From: JABJAG01 sp965222215
GTDB lineage: Bacteria > Pseudomonadota > Alphaproteobacteria > UBA6615
NCBI GenBank assembly: GCA_965222215.1
Contig: OZ244931.1
Coordinates: 372,001 to 436,000 of the forward strand
Direction: 5' to 3'
DNA length: 64,000 nt
The position numbers were made by a program, and so were the translations under genes. Under the pieces are notes generated by a model. It was not told where the DNA came from, ran no database searches, and saw only the letters and a program-made list of their open reading frames with translations. Shown piece after piece: positions 25,514 to 34,426 of the stretch. Positions within the stretch are counted from its first letter, which is position 1. The number at the start of each line of letters is the position of its first letter.

Positions 25514-26281
25514 ATGAGCAACCCCGATCCGGCCACGCCGCTGGCCGACGCCCCCAAACCCGGTATCGCAAGGCGTCTTGTGCCGCTGGCCGTCCTCGTG
25601 GCCGGCCTCGTGGCGTTTTTCGCCCTCGACCTGGACGCTTATGTCACCCTCGAAGCGCTGAAGGAGCATCGCGAGACGCTGCAGGCCTTTGTCGCGGACA
25701 ACGGCATCCTCGCGATCGTCGGTTTCGGTGTCCTGTATGCCGTGGTCGTCGCCTTCTCCCTGCCCGGGGGCGCGATCATGACGCTGACGGCCGGTTTCCT
25801 GTTCGGCACCCTCGGCGGCGGACTGATCGTAGTGGTCGGCGCCACGATCGGCGCAACGGCGCTGTTCCTGATCGCCCGCACGGCGCTGGGCGACCTGCTG
25901 CGTGCCAAGGCGGGCCCTTTCCTGGCGAAGATGGAAGACGGCTTCCGCGAGAACGCGCTCAGTTATTTGCTCTTCCTGCGCCTGATTCCGCTGTTCCCGT
26001 TCTGGCTGGTCAACCTGGTGCCCGCCTTCCTGGGCGTGTCCACGCTGACCTACGTGATCGGCACCTTCTTCGGCATCATTCCGGGCACCTTCGTGTTCGC
26101 CTCGGTCGGCAACGGGCTGGGCGCGGTGCTTGACGCCGGCCAGGACCCGGACCTGGGGATCATCTTCAAGCCGGAAATTCTCGGCCCGCTGATTGCGCTG
26201 GCGGTCATCTCCCTGTTGCCGATCGGCTACAAGAAGTACCAGGCGCGCAAGAAGAGCGCCGCCTCGTCCGGAGCGGCCTGA
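25514..26281 (+). CDS. TVP38/TMEM64 (DedA-superfamily) membrane protein
   Basis: 255 residues with about six hydrophobic segments. The VTT/SNARE-associated core is clear: the re-entrant motif GGAIMTLTAGFLFG, the glycine-rich GGGLIVVVGATIGATALFLIAR, and FLRLIPLFPFWLVNLVPAFLGVSTLTYVIGTFFGIIPGTFVFASVGNG-type elements in the second half. The family is thought to move lipids or protons across the inner membrane; the function of bacterial TVP38 is open. ATG 25514 is chosen as the first Met before the conserved part. It is followed 46 bases later by a flavin disulfide reductase, a pairing often seen and sometimes annotated as mercuric reductase. Confidence 0.88.
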   Translation: MSNPDPATPLADAPKPGIARRLVPLAVLVAGLVAFFALDLDAYVTLEALKEHRETLQAFVADNGILAIVGFGVLYAVVVAFSLPGGAIMTLTAGFLFGTLGGGLIVVVGATIGATALFLIARTALGDLLRAKAGPFLAKMEDGFRENALSYLLFLRLIPLFPFWLVNLVPAFLGVSTLTYVIGTFFGIIPGTFVFASVGNGLGAVLDAGQDPDLGIIFKPEILGPLIALAVISLLPIGYKKYQARKKSAASSGAA

Positions 26282-26327
26282 TTCCGGGTTTCCTTGTCAA
26301 TTTTCCACAAATGATGGTCCCAAGGTC

Positions 26328-27758
26328 ATGAGCGAAGTACGAAATGTCGACATCTGCGTGATCGGCGCGGGGTCCGGCGGCCTGTCGGTGGCGGCCGGTG
26401 CGGTCCAGATGGGCGCCAGCGTCGCCCTGTTCGAGCGCGGCAAGATGGGCGGCGACTGCCTGAACTACGGCTGCGTGCCGTCGAAGGCGCTTCTGGCTGC
26501 CGGGCACGCCGCGGCCCATTACGGCCATACCGCGCAGTTCGGCGTGAATGGCCCTGCCGCCACCGTCGATTTCGCCGGCGTGAACGATCACGTGCACGAC
26601 GTCATCGCCGGGATCGCGCCCCATGACAGTGTCGACCGCTTCGAGGGTCTCGGCGTCGAGGTCTACCAGGAGGGCGCGCGTTTCACCGGCGCGCGTGAGG
26701 TGACCGGCGAGAACGGCACCCGCGTCCGGGCCCGCCGCGTCGTGATCGCGACGGGGTCGTCACCGGCGGTGCCGCGGATCCCGGGCCTCGACGAGGTCGA
26801 TTTCCTGACCAACGAGACGGTTTTCAACCTGCGCGAATGCCCGGAACACCTGGTCGTGATCGGGGGCGGGCCGATCGGGATGGAGATGGCGCAGGCGCAT
26901 CGCCAGCTCGGCGCGAAGGTCACGGTTCTCGAAGCAATGCAGATCATGGGGCCGGACGACCGGGAGCTTGTCGACGTGGTGCGCGCGCGCCTGGCGGGCG
27001 AGGGTGTCGAGATCCACGAGGGTGCGAAGGTCGCGTTGGTCAAGCGCACGGCCGATGGCGTGAGTGTTTCATGCGAATCCGACAACGGCCCGTTTGAGGT
27101 GAGCGGAAGCCATCTGCTGGTGGCCGCGGGCCGGTCGCCGAACCTGTCGAGCCTCGACCTGGAGGCGGCGGGGATCGCCTACGACCGGCGCGGGATCGAG
27201 GTCGACGACCGCCTGCGCACCACGAACAAGAAAGTCTTCGCCGTCGGCGACGTGGCGGGCAAGTACCAGTTCACCCACATCGCCGGCTATCACGCCGGGG
27301 TCGTGATCCGGAACGTGCTCTTCCGCATGCCCGCGAAGATCAATTACGACGCCGTGCCCTGGGTGACCTACACCGACCCGGAACTGGCCAATGTCGGGAT
27401 GAGCGAAGCCGCCGCCCGCGAAGCCCATGGTGACGATGTGCGCGTCGTGACGGCGGAGTTCGCGGAAAACGACCGCGCGCGCACCGAACGGCGGACCGGG
27501 GGCATGGTCAAGGCGGTGGTCGGCAAGCGCGGGCGTATCCTGGGGGCCGGCATCGTCGGCGCCCATGCGGGCGAACTGATCCAGCCGTGGATCCTGGCGG
27601 TGTCCCAGAAAATGAAGATCGGCGCGATGGCCCAGATGATCGCGCCCTATCCGACCCTGGGCGAGGCCAACAAGCGCGCGGCCGGTGCGTACTACACGCC
27701 GTCGCTGTTTTCCGAGCGCACGCGAAAGATTGTCCGGCTGCTCGCCAAGCTCGGCTGA
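26328..27758 (+). CDS. FAD-dependent pyridine nucleotide-disulfide oxidoreductase (MerA/Lpd-like)
   Basis: 476 residues. It has an N-terminal FAD site CVIGAGSGGLSVAAGA, the redox-active disulfide in GGDCLNYGCVPSK, an NAD(P) site VVIGGGPIGMEMA, the second FAD motif FAVGDVAG, and a dimerisation domain ending IAPYPTLGEANKRAAG. Where lipoamide dehydrogenases have the His-Glu catalytic pair, this end reads YPTLGE, so Tyr replaces the His; I recall this as usual for the TVP38-associated subgroup. It also lacks the extra Cys pair of true mercuric reductases, so mercury reduction is unlikely. Probable operon with the TVP38 gene; electron acceptor unknown. Confidence 0.85.
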   Translation: MSEVRNVDICVIGAGSGGLSVAAGAVQMGASVALFERGKMGGDCLNYGCVPSKALLAAGHAAAHYGHTAQFGVNGPAATVDFAGVNDHVHDVIAGIAPHDSVDRFEGLGVEVYQEGARFTGAREVTGENGTRVRARRVVIATGSSPAVPRIPGLDEVDFLTNETVFNLRECPEHLVVIGGGPIGMEMAQAHRQLGAKVTVLEAMQIMGPDDRELVDVVRARLAGEGVEIHEGAKVALVKRTADGVSVSCESDNGPFEVSGSHLLVAAGRSPNLSSLDLEAAGIAYDRRGIEVDDRLRTTNKKVFAVGDVAGKYQFTHIAGYHAGVVIRNVLFRMPAKINYDAVPWVTYTDPELANVGMSEAAAREAHGDDVRVVTAEFAENDRARTERRTGGMVKAVVGKRGRILGAGIVGAHAGELIQPWILAVSQKMKIGAMAQMIAPYPTLGEANKRAAGAYYTPSLFSERTRKIVRLLAKLG

Positions 27759-27780
27759 TCCAGGCGAGCTGGACTTTTTT

Positions 27781-27860
27781 GTCATTGCGAGGAGCGCAGC
27801 GACGACGCAATCCAGAGCCGACACGCCCGCTCTGGATTGCTTCGCTCAGCTCGCAATGAC
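27781..27860. repeat. Dispersed palindromic repeat, copy 4 (complete)
   Basis: This is the cleanest copy. The left arm starts GTCATTGCGAGGAGCGCAGC (27781) and ends CAATCCAGAGC; the right arm starts GCTCTGGATTGCTTCGC and ends AGCTCGCAATGAC (27860). The centre is CGACACGCCC. The arms can fold into a stem of about 30 pairs with a few mismatches. It lies just after the reductase gene and may act as a transcript end. Confidence 0.85.
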
Positions 27861-27939
27861 GGCCTTTCAGGCAAGCCGCTGAAAATGCAGGCGCCAATTC
27901 ATCCCTAAACGTCTGAAATCTGATAGAAATGCGCTCGGA

Positions 27940-29358
27940 ATGATCCGGTCGCGCAAATTCTCGCTGCCGCCGTTTGCGCGTTCGCTTTCGGCCCGGCTGC
28001 TGGTCCTGACGATTGCCTTCGTCATGTTGGCCGAGATTCTGATCTACGCGCCGTCCATTGCGAACTTCAGGCACAACTGGTTGCAGGACCAGGCGGACTC
28101 CGCGCATCTCGCGATCCTCGCGCTCGAGGCCGCGCCGGAGGAACTCGTCAGCCAGGATTTGAAGGCGCAGCTGCTGTCGCGGGTCGGCGCCTACGCGGTG
28201 GTTCTCAAACGGGCGGACCGGCGGCTGCTTCTGTATACCGCGCCGCCGCCGCCCGTGGATGTCACGGTGAAACTGCGCGACTGGTCGCTGCTGGGCGATA
28301 TCGGCGCGGCGTTCGCGACGATGCTGCGGTCCGGCGACCCGACCATGCGGCTGATCAGCCCGACCCGGCAGGACACGGACCTCGAGGTGGAGGTCATGTT
28401 CAACGAGGCGCGCCTGCGCGCCGATATGATCGCGCATTCGCGCAACATCCTGCTCCTGTCTATTTTCATTTCGCTGATTACCGGGACGCTCCTCTACCTG
28501 GCGCTCCAGTGGATGATGGTGCGCCCGATGCGGCGCATCACCGAGGACATCACGCAATTCTCTCAGGACCCGAAGGACCTTTCGCGCGGGGTCGAGGAAA
28601 CGGCGCGCAGCGACGAGATCGGCGTCGCCCAGTCCGTGCTGGCCGAGATGCAGCGCGACCTGCGCGCCGCGCTGCGCCAGCAGGAAAACCTCGCCGCGCT
28701 GGGCTCGGCAGTCAGCAAGATCAATCATGACCTGCGCGGCATCCTGTCCACGGCCGTGCTGTTGTCGGACCGGCTGTCCGGTCTCGACAACCCGGAGGTG
28801 AAGCGCGTCGCGACACCGCTGATCCAGGCGATCGACCGCGCGATCGGCCTGTGCACCCAGACGCTCACCTACGCCCGGGACGAGGGCCCGGAACTGAGCC
28901 GGTCGCGGTTCCGGCTGTCGGAGCTGGTGGATGAGGTGGCTGCCGAATTGATGGTCCTGGAAGGTGACGCGGACGCCGCCCCATGCAGCGGGCCGAAGGT
29001 GGAAAACCAGGTGGGCGCCGACGTTATCGTGGAGGCGGACCGCGACCAGATCTATCGCGTGTTCTCCAACCTGGGCCGTAACGCGTTCGAGGCGGGCGCC
29101 CGGCGCGTGACGATCCAGGCCGTCGAGACACTCGACCCCGGGATATCCATCGACGTGGCCGATGACGGCCCGGGTCTGGCGCGCGCGGCGCGGGAAGGTT
29201 TGTTCGAACCGTTCAAGGGCTCCGCGCGCAAGGGCGGGACCGGTCTGGGACTGGTGATCGCACGCGATGTCATGCAGGCCCATGGCGGTGATCTGGCGCT
29301 CGTTCGCTCGGGCGACGACGGCACCGTGTTCCGGCTGACGTTCAGCGAGCCGGACTAG
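27940..29358 (+). CDS. Sensor histidine kinase (orphan)
   Basis: 472 residues. TM1 at about 18-40 and TM2 at about 168-190 bound a periplasmic sensor region of some 125 residues with no recognised fold. A HAMP-like linker (VRPMRRITEDITQFSQDP) follows. The dimerisation/phosphoacceptor box is SKINHDLRGILS (His263). ATPase motifs are N box NLGRNAFEAGA, G1 VADDGPGLA, F-like LFEPFKG and G2 GTGLGLVIARD. All catalytic parts are present. No response regulator lies nearby, so the partner is encoded elsewhere. Its 3' end overlaps the opposite-strand gene by 17 bases. Confidence 0.9.
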   Translation: MIRSRKFSLPPFARSLSARLLVLTIAFVMLAEILIYAPSIANFRHNWLQDQADSAHLAILALEAAPEELVSQDLKAQLLSRVGAYAVVLKRADRRLLLYTAPPPPVDVTVKLRDWSLLGDIGAAFATMLRSGDPTMRLISPTRQDTDLEVEVMFNEARLRADMIAHSRNILLLSIFISLITGTLLYLALQWMMVRPMRRITEDITQFSQDPKDLSRGVEETARSDEIGVAQSVLAEMQRDLRAALRQQENLAALGSAVSKINHDLRGILSTAVLLSDRLSGLDNPEVKRVATPLIQAIDRAIGLCTQTLTYARDEGPELSRSRFRLSELVDEVAAELMVLEGDADAAPCSGPKVENQVGADVIVEADRDQIYRVFSNLGRNAFEAGARRVTIQAVETLDPGISIDVADDGPGLARAAREGLFEPFKGSARKGGTGLGLVIARDVMQAHGGDLALVRSGDDGTVFRLTFSEPD

Positions 29359-31033
29359 ACCCTTCTCCTGTTTCGAGGTTTCCGCGGTAACGGATAATGC
29401 GGCCCGCCAGCGGCATGCGGAGCTCGACGTCGAACCGGTAGCGGCCGTCGGCCTGCCACTCCGACGCCTGGAAACGCGGGCGCAGCGGAGCCGGGACCGG
29501 TATGCCGAACAGCTTGACGGTCTCGGGCTTCCAGACGACGCGTTCTCCCGTGGGGGTCAGGGTGAACACCGCCGTCAGCAGGCCGAACCGTTCGCGCAGG
29601 CGCCCGGTGCCCGGCGGGCCGTCGAGCGACAGCCGGGTGCGAAACCTCTTCCCGGCGAAGTTGCGGGTCCAGACCTCATCATCCCTGTCGGTCATGAACT
29701 CGAAAGCGATCTCGCAGGCAAACTCGCTGCCGTCGGTCCGTTGCGGCAGGCCGGCGATCCGGCCCAAAGCCCGCGCAAGCCATGTGCCGCCGGGCTCGAT
29801 CTCGCACGTCCCGCGCAGGCGCGCACCGGACGGCAGCATGTGAAGTTGCCGGACCTCGGGGGCGAGGGCCTCGAAGGCAGGTCCCAGCGCGCGGTGAAAC
29901 AGCGCGGCCGGCTGTTCGGAGATTTCGGTCTCGATGTCGAAATCGGTGATGGTGGCTTCGAACTCGGCGAGGTCCATGAAGCCCATACAGGCAAAGGCAC
30001 CCGATTGTTCAGGGCCGTGGTCACGAATTTTCCGGGCCAGGACGAGCGCAGGCAGGATCGGTATCCAGGGGCCGTGACCGCTGTCGGCGATCAGGGTCCA
30101 AGTTCGTGTCACGCGGAAGCCGTGCGCGTCCAAGCCGGTCACGTCGACGAACATGCCGCCCCGGTCGGAGCCGAGCGGCTGGAAGAGGTCCGCCAGCCAC
30201 TTCATGGGACGAGCGAAGGGTTCCAAGCTCGGCAGAAGGCGCGCGCGCACCAGCCAGGTCGCGGCCCAGAGGCCGAAATGCAGCAGCGCCAGTTCGAGCC
30301 CGGCCCGGAACTCGACGGTGCGCACCGCCGGATATCGCGCCGGGAACAGGTCGAGATCGGGCACGTCGCAGATGCCGAGCCAGCGCGTGCCCGTCTTGCG
30401 CACACCGACGCGCAGTTGCCGGCGGCGCAGATCCTGCCAGCCGAACAGCCGTTGCCACGTCTTGTCCCGCCAGACGCGCACCGGCTGGCCCGCATAGCCG
30501 AGGATCGCGCGCGCCACGGCGACCCCGCGCGGCATGCGCAGCCCCGGCGCGATTGCCATGTCGATGGTGTCGACCGTCCCAAGGTCAGCGGAAAGCCGGT
30601 CGACGACGGCGGATGAAATCGCCGGGAGCGTGCTCGCTCCCGTCACGGCGAGAACGCCTGCCGCCTCTGCGGCATCCGAAAGCCGCCCGAAGCCGGCGAC
30701 AAAGGCGCGCGCGTCGGCGAGGTCGAGATAGTGGACCCCCGCGCCGATACAGGTTTCCGCGACGGTGTAGTCGAGGGTCTGGAACGGACCGATGCAGTTG
30801 ACCAGCAGGTTCGCGTTCAGGTCTTCGAGCAGGCCCCCGAGTTCGTCCAGATCGGGGACCGCCAGGGGGAAAAAGCGGCTCTGCGCCGTTTCCTGGTGTG
30901 TGTCGCAAAAGGCCTTCGCGTGATCGATGCGCCGCCCGGCGATGTAAATCTCCATGCCCGGTTCGCGCGCGAGGAGCCGGGCCAGGCGACCGCCGAACAC
31001 ACCGTAGCCGCCGAGAATGACGATCCGGAACAT
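29342..31033 (-). CDS. Saccharopine dehydrogenase-like protein with C-terminal DUF4166
   Basis: 563 residues. The N-terminal Rossmann domain begins VILGGYGVFGGRLARLLA and contains LVNCIGPFQTLDYTVAETCI and GVHYLDLAD, the saccharopine-reductase-type substrate cover. From about residue 375 a DUF4166-like domain begins (ALGPAFEALAPEVRQLHMLP ... GIPVPAPLRPRFQASEW). Enzymatic activity is unknown; the fold suggests an NAD(P)-linked reductase acting on an unknown, perhaps lipid-like, substrate. It starts nine bases after the stop of the DCC gene and so forms an operon with it and the DUF2269 gene. Confidence 0.85.
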   Translation of the reverse strand: MFRIVILGGYGVFGGRLARLLAREPGMEIYIAGRRIDHAKAFCDTHQETAQSRFFPLAVPDLDELGGLLEDLNANLLVNCIGPFQTLDYTVAETCIGAGVHYLDLADARAFVAGFGRLSDAAEAAGVLAVTGASTLPAISSAVVDRLSADLGTVDTIDMAIAPGLRMPRGVAVARAILGYAGQPVRVWRDKTWQRLFGWQDLRRRQLRVGVRKTGTRWLGICDVPDLDLFPARYPAVRTVEFRAGLELALLHFGLWAATWLVRARLLPSLEPFARPMKWLADLFQPLGSDRGGMFVDVTGLDAHGFRVTRTWTLIADSGHGPWIPILPALVLARKIRDHGPEQSGAFACMGFMDLAEFEATITDFDIETEISEQPAALFHRALGPAFEALAPEVRQLHMLPSGARLRGTCEIEPGGTWLARALGRIAGLPQRTDGSEFACEIAFEFMTDRDDEVWTRNFAGKRFRTRLSLDGPPGTGRLRERFGLLTAVFTLTPTGERVVWKPETVKLFGIPVPAPLRPRFQASEWQADGRYRFDVELRMPLAGRIIRYRGNLETGEGSSPAR

Positions 31034-31042
31034 CGCGGGCTA

Positions 31043-31474
31043 TCAGTCTCGGAACCGGGCTTCGTATTCCGTTGTCGGCAGGAAGCAGGTATCCCGCATG
31101 CCGAACAGCCGGTAACGATTGCGCGCGATCAGCGAATAGCACCAGTCCCGGAAACCGCGCGGCAGGATAGCGAACGCGCGCAGCGGCTGCCAGGGCCAGC
31201 GCAGCTGGGCGACAATCCGGAAAATGGCGTCGCTCTTGAAGTAAGCGGTGCCATCTTCGATAAAAACGACCGTCTCCGGGTCGGAAATACTGACACCCAA
31301 CCGGGAAAGAATGTCGTTACCGGTCGCGGACTGCACCGTGGCGAGGGTGATTTTCCGGTCGTGGTCGTAGCGCAGCACGAAGCGCGCCCAGCCGCTGCAG
31401 AGTCTGCAGACCCCGTCGAACACGATCAGGCGCTCGCCTGCGGCGAGCGGGTAGTCGACCGGCTGCGGTTTCAA
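31043..31474 (-). CDS. DCC-family thiol-disulfide oxidoreductase-like protein (DUF393)
   Basis: 143 residues. The family motif FDGVCRLCSGWARFVLRYD is near the N-terminus (residues 19-37) with the CxxC redox pair. ARFVLRYDHDRKITLATVQS, the SDAIFRIVAQLRWPW segment and a YRLFGMRDTC end complete DUF393. The only good start is a TTG at 31474 that overlaps the upstream DUF2269 stop (TTGA); GGGGG lies six bases before it, so coupling is likely. Function is unknown; thiol redox chemistry is inferred from the CxxC. Confidence 0.85.
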   Translation of the reverse strand: MKPQPVDYPLAAGERLIVFDGVCRLCSGWARFVLRYDHDRKITLATVQSATGNDILSRLGVSISDPETVVFIEDGTAYFKSDAIFRIVAQLRWPWQPLRAFAILPRGFRDWCYSLIARNRYRLFGMRDTCFLPTTEYEARFRD

Positions 31475-31959
31475 GACACGCCCCCGAATAACGATGCCGG
31501 CCGGTTTACCATCAGCCAGAAAATGACGATCAGCGAAACGAACGCCGGCCAGCCGAGGAAAAACCATCGGCGCATCAGGCGATGGTAGCGCTCGGGCAGG
31601 TCTTCGCCGGCCGCGTGAGCCGCGTCCGCGATACGCGCGAGCCGCAACTGGATCAGCACGACGGCCACCCAGCATATGCCCGCAACGGCATACAGGTGAT
31701 AGGCGGCCACAAGCCATCCGTCGACGAAACTGTGGCCGCCCAGCCAGACGAGCCCCAGCCCGGTCACCACCTGTATGACCCCGCTGGGCAGCGTGAACAG
31801 CCAGTCGGCCAGCACTGTGTTCCTGGAGGCCGTCGCAATCCCGGCGGTGATGCCCCGGCGGTGCGCCATCCACATATGGAACGCGGTTCCCAGGCCCGTT
31901 CCGAACAGGATCGTGGCGCTCAGGATGTGGATCCACTTCAGGGTGAGGAACGCATCCAT
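31471..31959 (-). CDS. DUF2269 membrane protein
   Basis: 162 residues with four to five hydrophobic segments. It opens MDAFLTLKWIHILSATILFGTGLGTAFHMWMAHR, the DUF2269 signature with a conserved His early in TM1 that could bind a metal or haem. An in-frame GTG at 32016 would add 19 residues, but the family begins at the chosen ATG. It heads a three-gene minus-strand operon with the DCC and saccharopine dehydrogenase/DUF4166 proteins. Function unknown. Confidence 0.82.
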   Translation of the reverse strand: MDAFLTLKWIHILSATILFGTGLGTAFHMWMAHRRGITAGIATASRNTVLADWLFTLPSGVIQVVTGLGLVWLGGHSFVDGWLVAAYHLYAVAGICWVAVVLIQLRLARIADAAHAAGEDLPERYHRLMRRWFFLGWPAFVSLIVIFWLMVNRPASLFGGVS

Positions 31960-32064
31960 GTTTGGATTCTGACGCGGTTCGCCCGGGCTGTCGATGCGAC
32001 CGAAAGATGCGGACACGACTCACTTCACCGTGAGCTCTCTTTCGGCGCGCCGCGCGCTTCCTAC

Positions 32065-32931
32065 ATGTTCGCCATGGCCGGTCTCCGTTCCGATACGCTC
32101 CGATGGTTTGCACCACTCACGGTGTTCGTGTTCGGCGTTATGGTCGCGATGAACGCTGCCCACGGCGCACCGAAATCCGATCTCTGGCCGCGCTGGGAGG
32201 CCCACGACCCGGCGTCGCAGGCGCGGGTCGACCACGGCGCGTGGGACGGCATCCTGGCGCGCAACATCCGGCCCTCGGGCGACGGGGTGAACCGCTTCGA
32301 CTATGCCGGAATCAGTGTAGCGGACCGCGACGCCCTCGACGCTTATATCGGGCGGCTCTCCGGCACGGACGTGGACGCCCTCAACCGGGACGAGCAGCTC
32401 GCCTACTGGATCAACTTGTACAACGCGCTGACGGTCCAGGTGGTGCTCGACCACATGCCCGTGGACTCCATCCTCGATATCGATATCTCGCCCGGCTTTT
32501 TCTCGATCGGGCCGTGGGGCAAGAAGCTCGTATCGGTCGCGGGCGAGGAACTGTCGCTGGACGACATCGAGCACCGGATCCTGCGGCCGATCTGGAACGA
32601 CCCGCGTATTCATTACGGCGTGAACTGCGCGTCCATCGGCTGCCCGAACCTGCTGCCGGTCGCCTACACGGCCGGGAATGTCGACCGCCTGCTCACCGAG
32701 AACGCGGTGGCCTACATCAACGATCCGCGCGGCGCGGACCTGCGCGGCGGCGAACTGACCGTGTCGAATATCTACGACTGGTTCGAGTAGGATTTCGGCG
32801 GCAGCGAGACCGGTGTTCTCCGGCACCTGCGCCAGTACGCAAAACCGGAACTGAAGCGGCAGCTCGATCTGGTGCTGGAGATCGACGGCTACGACTACGA
32901 CTGGTCCCTGAACGGCGTCGAAGGCCGATAA
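32065..32931 (+). pseudogene. DUF547 secreted protein interrupted by one in-frame amber codon
   Basis: The reading frame encodes a signal peptide (FAPLTVFVFGVMVAMNAAHG) and a DUF547 domain: LAYWINLYNALTVQVVLDHMP, GVNCASIGCPNLLPVAYTA and SNIYDWFE. A TAG at 32788-32790 then stops it after 241 residues. The same frame continues without further stops for 46 codons (DFGGSETGVLRHLRQYAKPE ... YDWSLNGVEGR) to a TAA at 32929-32931, and that sequence is the normal DUF547 end. GAG to TAG is a one-base change. The gene could be a recent pseudogene, a truncated but partly functional protein, a readthrough case or an assembly/sequencing error. The catalytic-looking Cys residues lie before the stop. Confidence 0.85.
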
Positions 32932-32951
32932 GCCGGTCCGTTACTTTTCGT

Positions 32952-33023
32952 GTCATTGCCGGGCTTGACCCGGCAATCTCCAGCTCGGAACCGGAGATGC
33001 CCGGATCAGGTCTGGGCATGACG
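32952..33023. repeat. Second repeat family: inverted CCGGGCTTGACCCGG-type element
   Basis: GTCATTGCCGGGCTTGACCC at 32952 and the mirrored GGGCATGACGAG ending at 33023 form a palindromic pair with an inner stem (CTCCAGCTCGGAACCGGAG). A shorter version with the GGCCGGGCTTGTTCCGGGCA core is at 43629-43660. Similar elements are widespread in alphaproteobacterial intergenic DNA as I recall. GTCACTCC ... GGGGTGACGAG at about 33053-33076 may be a third type. Confidence 0.65.
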
Positions 33024-33114
33024 AGCGGCCGGATTGGAACGCGCCCCGTTGTCACTCCATTCGTCGGGGTGACGAGGAGTGGGTCTCGCTGGCCCGGGCG
33101 CGCGGGCCTCCCAC

Positions 33115-33150
33115 GTCATTGCTTCGTCGCGTTGCTCCTCGCAATGACGG
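33115..33150. repeat. Dispersed palindromic repeat, copy 5 (right arm)
   Basis: GTCATTGCTTCGTCGCGTTG followed by CTCCTCGCAATGACGG is a self-complementary short version of the right arm. It lies 15 bases before the end of the methyltransferase gene, in a 233-base gap otherwise filled by the second repeat family; no gene was seen in the gap. Confidence 0.7.
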
Positions 33151-33164
33151 CGGGATCTTCGCCG

Positions 33165-34373
33165 TCAATCCAGCTGCAGCACCTGCGCCTTGAGGTAGCC
33201 CGTCTCCGGCAGGAACGGATGCACCGGATGGTCCGGCGCGGCCCCGGCCGACCGCAGGATGCGTCCCGTGCGGCCTGCGTCGGCGAGCGCCCGGCGGACG
33301 ACCTCGCCGAAGGACGGCATGTCCACGTGATGGGAACAGGACGCCGCGACGAAGATGCCGCCCGGCGCGACAGCCTGCGCCGCGAGGCGGAACAGCTTGC
33401 GGTAGCCCCGGATGCCCGCCTGGTAGTCCTTCTTGGATTTCACGAAGGCGGGCGGGTCGGCGATCACCACGTCGAAGGCCTCGCCGGCCTCCACGAACCG
33501 GTGGAGCAGCGGGAATACATCGCCCTTGGTGGTGGAGAACCGGTCGCCGACGCCGTTGGTCTCGGCGGCGCGGGTCGCGAGGTCGAGCGCGGCCTGGGAC
33601 CGGTCGAAGGCGTGAACCTCTTTCGCGCCCGCCATGGCCGCCGTCACGCCGAAGCCGCCGGAAAAGGAATAGAAGTCGGCGACGCGCTTGTCCTTTGACA
33701 GCGCGGCGGTGAAGGCCCGGTTGTCGCGCTGGTCGAAGAACCAGCCGGTTTTCTGGCCCTCGCGGGGATCGCCAAAAAACACCGCGCCGTTCTCCAGCAC
33801 CTCGATGGGGCCGGTGAGCGGCGTGCCCTCGATCCGGGTCTCCTGACTGAGACCCTCAAGGCGGCGGACCGCGCTGTCGTTGCGGAAGACAACGGTCTGC
33901 GGGGCGAGCACCGAATGCAGGGCCTCGGTCAGCGCCGGGGTCAGCGCTTCCATTCCGGCGGTGTTCACCTGGACGACACATATCTCGCCGAACCGGTCCA
34001 CGATCAGGCCCGGCAGGCCGTCGGCCTCGGCGTGGACGAGCCGGTAGAAGGGAATGCCGTAGAGCGCGTCGCGGATATCGCGCGCGGCGGTCAGGCGCGC
34101 GGCGAGGAAGGCCGTGTCGATCTCGGCCGCCGGGTCGCGTGACAGGAGGCGGGCCGAAATCAGCGGGTGCGGGTTGAAGGTCGCGACCCCGAGGGCGTTG
34201 CCCGAGGCATCGATAACCCGCACCAGCCCGCCGGGCGTCAGTGCCTTGGCGGCCGCGTCCATGTCCACCTCGTTGGAATAGATCCACGGATGGCCCTGCC
34301 GGGCGCGCTTGTGGCGGCCGGCCTGCAGGCGGATTTCGGGGAGGTCGGTTGTCGTCTCTGCCAGAGCTGTCAT
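33165..34373 (-). CDS. RlmI-like class I SAM-dependent rRNA methyltransferase
   Basis: 402 residues. An N-terminal PUA domain (RLQAGRHKRARQGHPWIYSNEV) is followed by a linker domain (LVHAEADGLPGLIVDRFG) and the Rossmann methyltransferase: FFDQRDNRAF, VADFYSFSGGFGVTAAMAGA (SAM motif I), DVVIADPPAFVKSKKD (motif IV) and AASCSHHVD with the catalytic Cys. The family methylates cytosine C5 in 23S rRNA (RlmI, m5C1962 in E. coli); whether the same site is used here is inference. ATG 34373 is preferred to a GTG three codons upstream. Confidence 0.9.
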   Translation of the reverse strand: MTALAETTTDLPEIRLQAGRHKRARQGHPWIYSNEVDMDAAAKALTPGGLVRVIDASGNALGVATFNPHPLISARLLSRDPAAEIDTAFLAARLTAARDIRDALYGIPFYRLVHAEADGLPGLIVDRFGEICVVQVNTAGMEALTPALTEALHSVLAPQTVVFRNDSAVRRLEGLSQETRIEGTPLTGPIEVLENGAVFFGDPREGQKTGWFFDQRDNRAFTAALSKDKRVADFYSFSGGFGVTAAMAGAKEVHAFDRSQAALDLATRAAETNGVGDRFSTTKGDVFPLLHRFVEAGEAFDVVIADPPAFVKSKKDYQAGIRGYRKLFRLAAQAVAPGGIFVAASCSHHVDMPSFGEVVRRALADAGRTGRILRSAGAAPDHPVHPFLPETGYLKAQVLQLD

Positions 34374-34426
34374 GGCGCGCACTCTAGAGACTTGTCGCGG
34401 GCGAATGAACCGCCCAAGGTTGTGCC

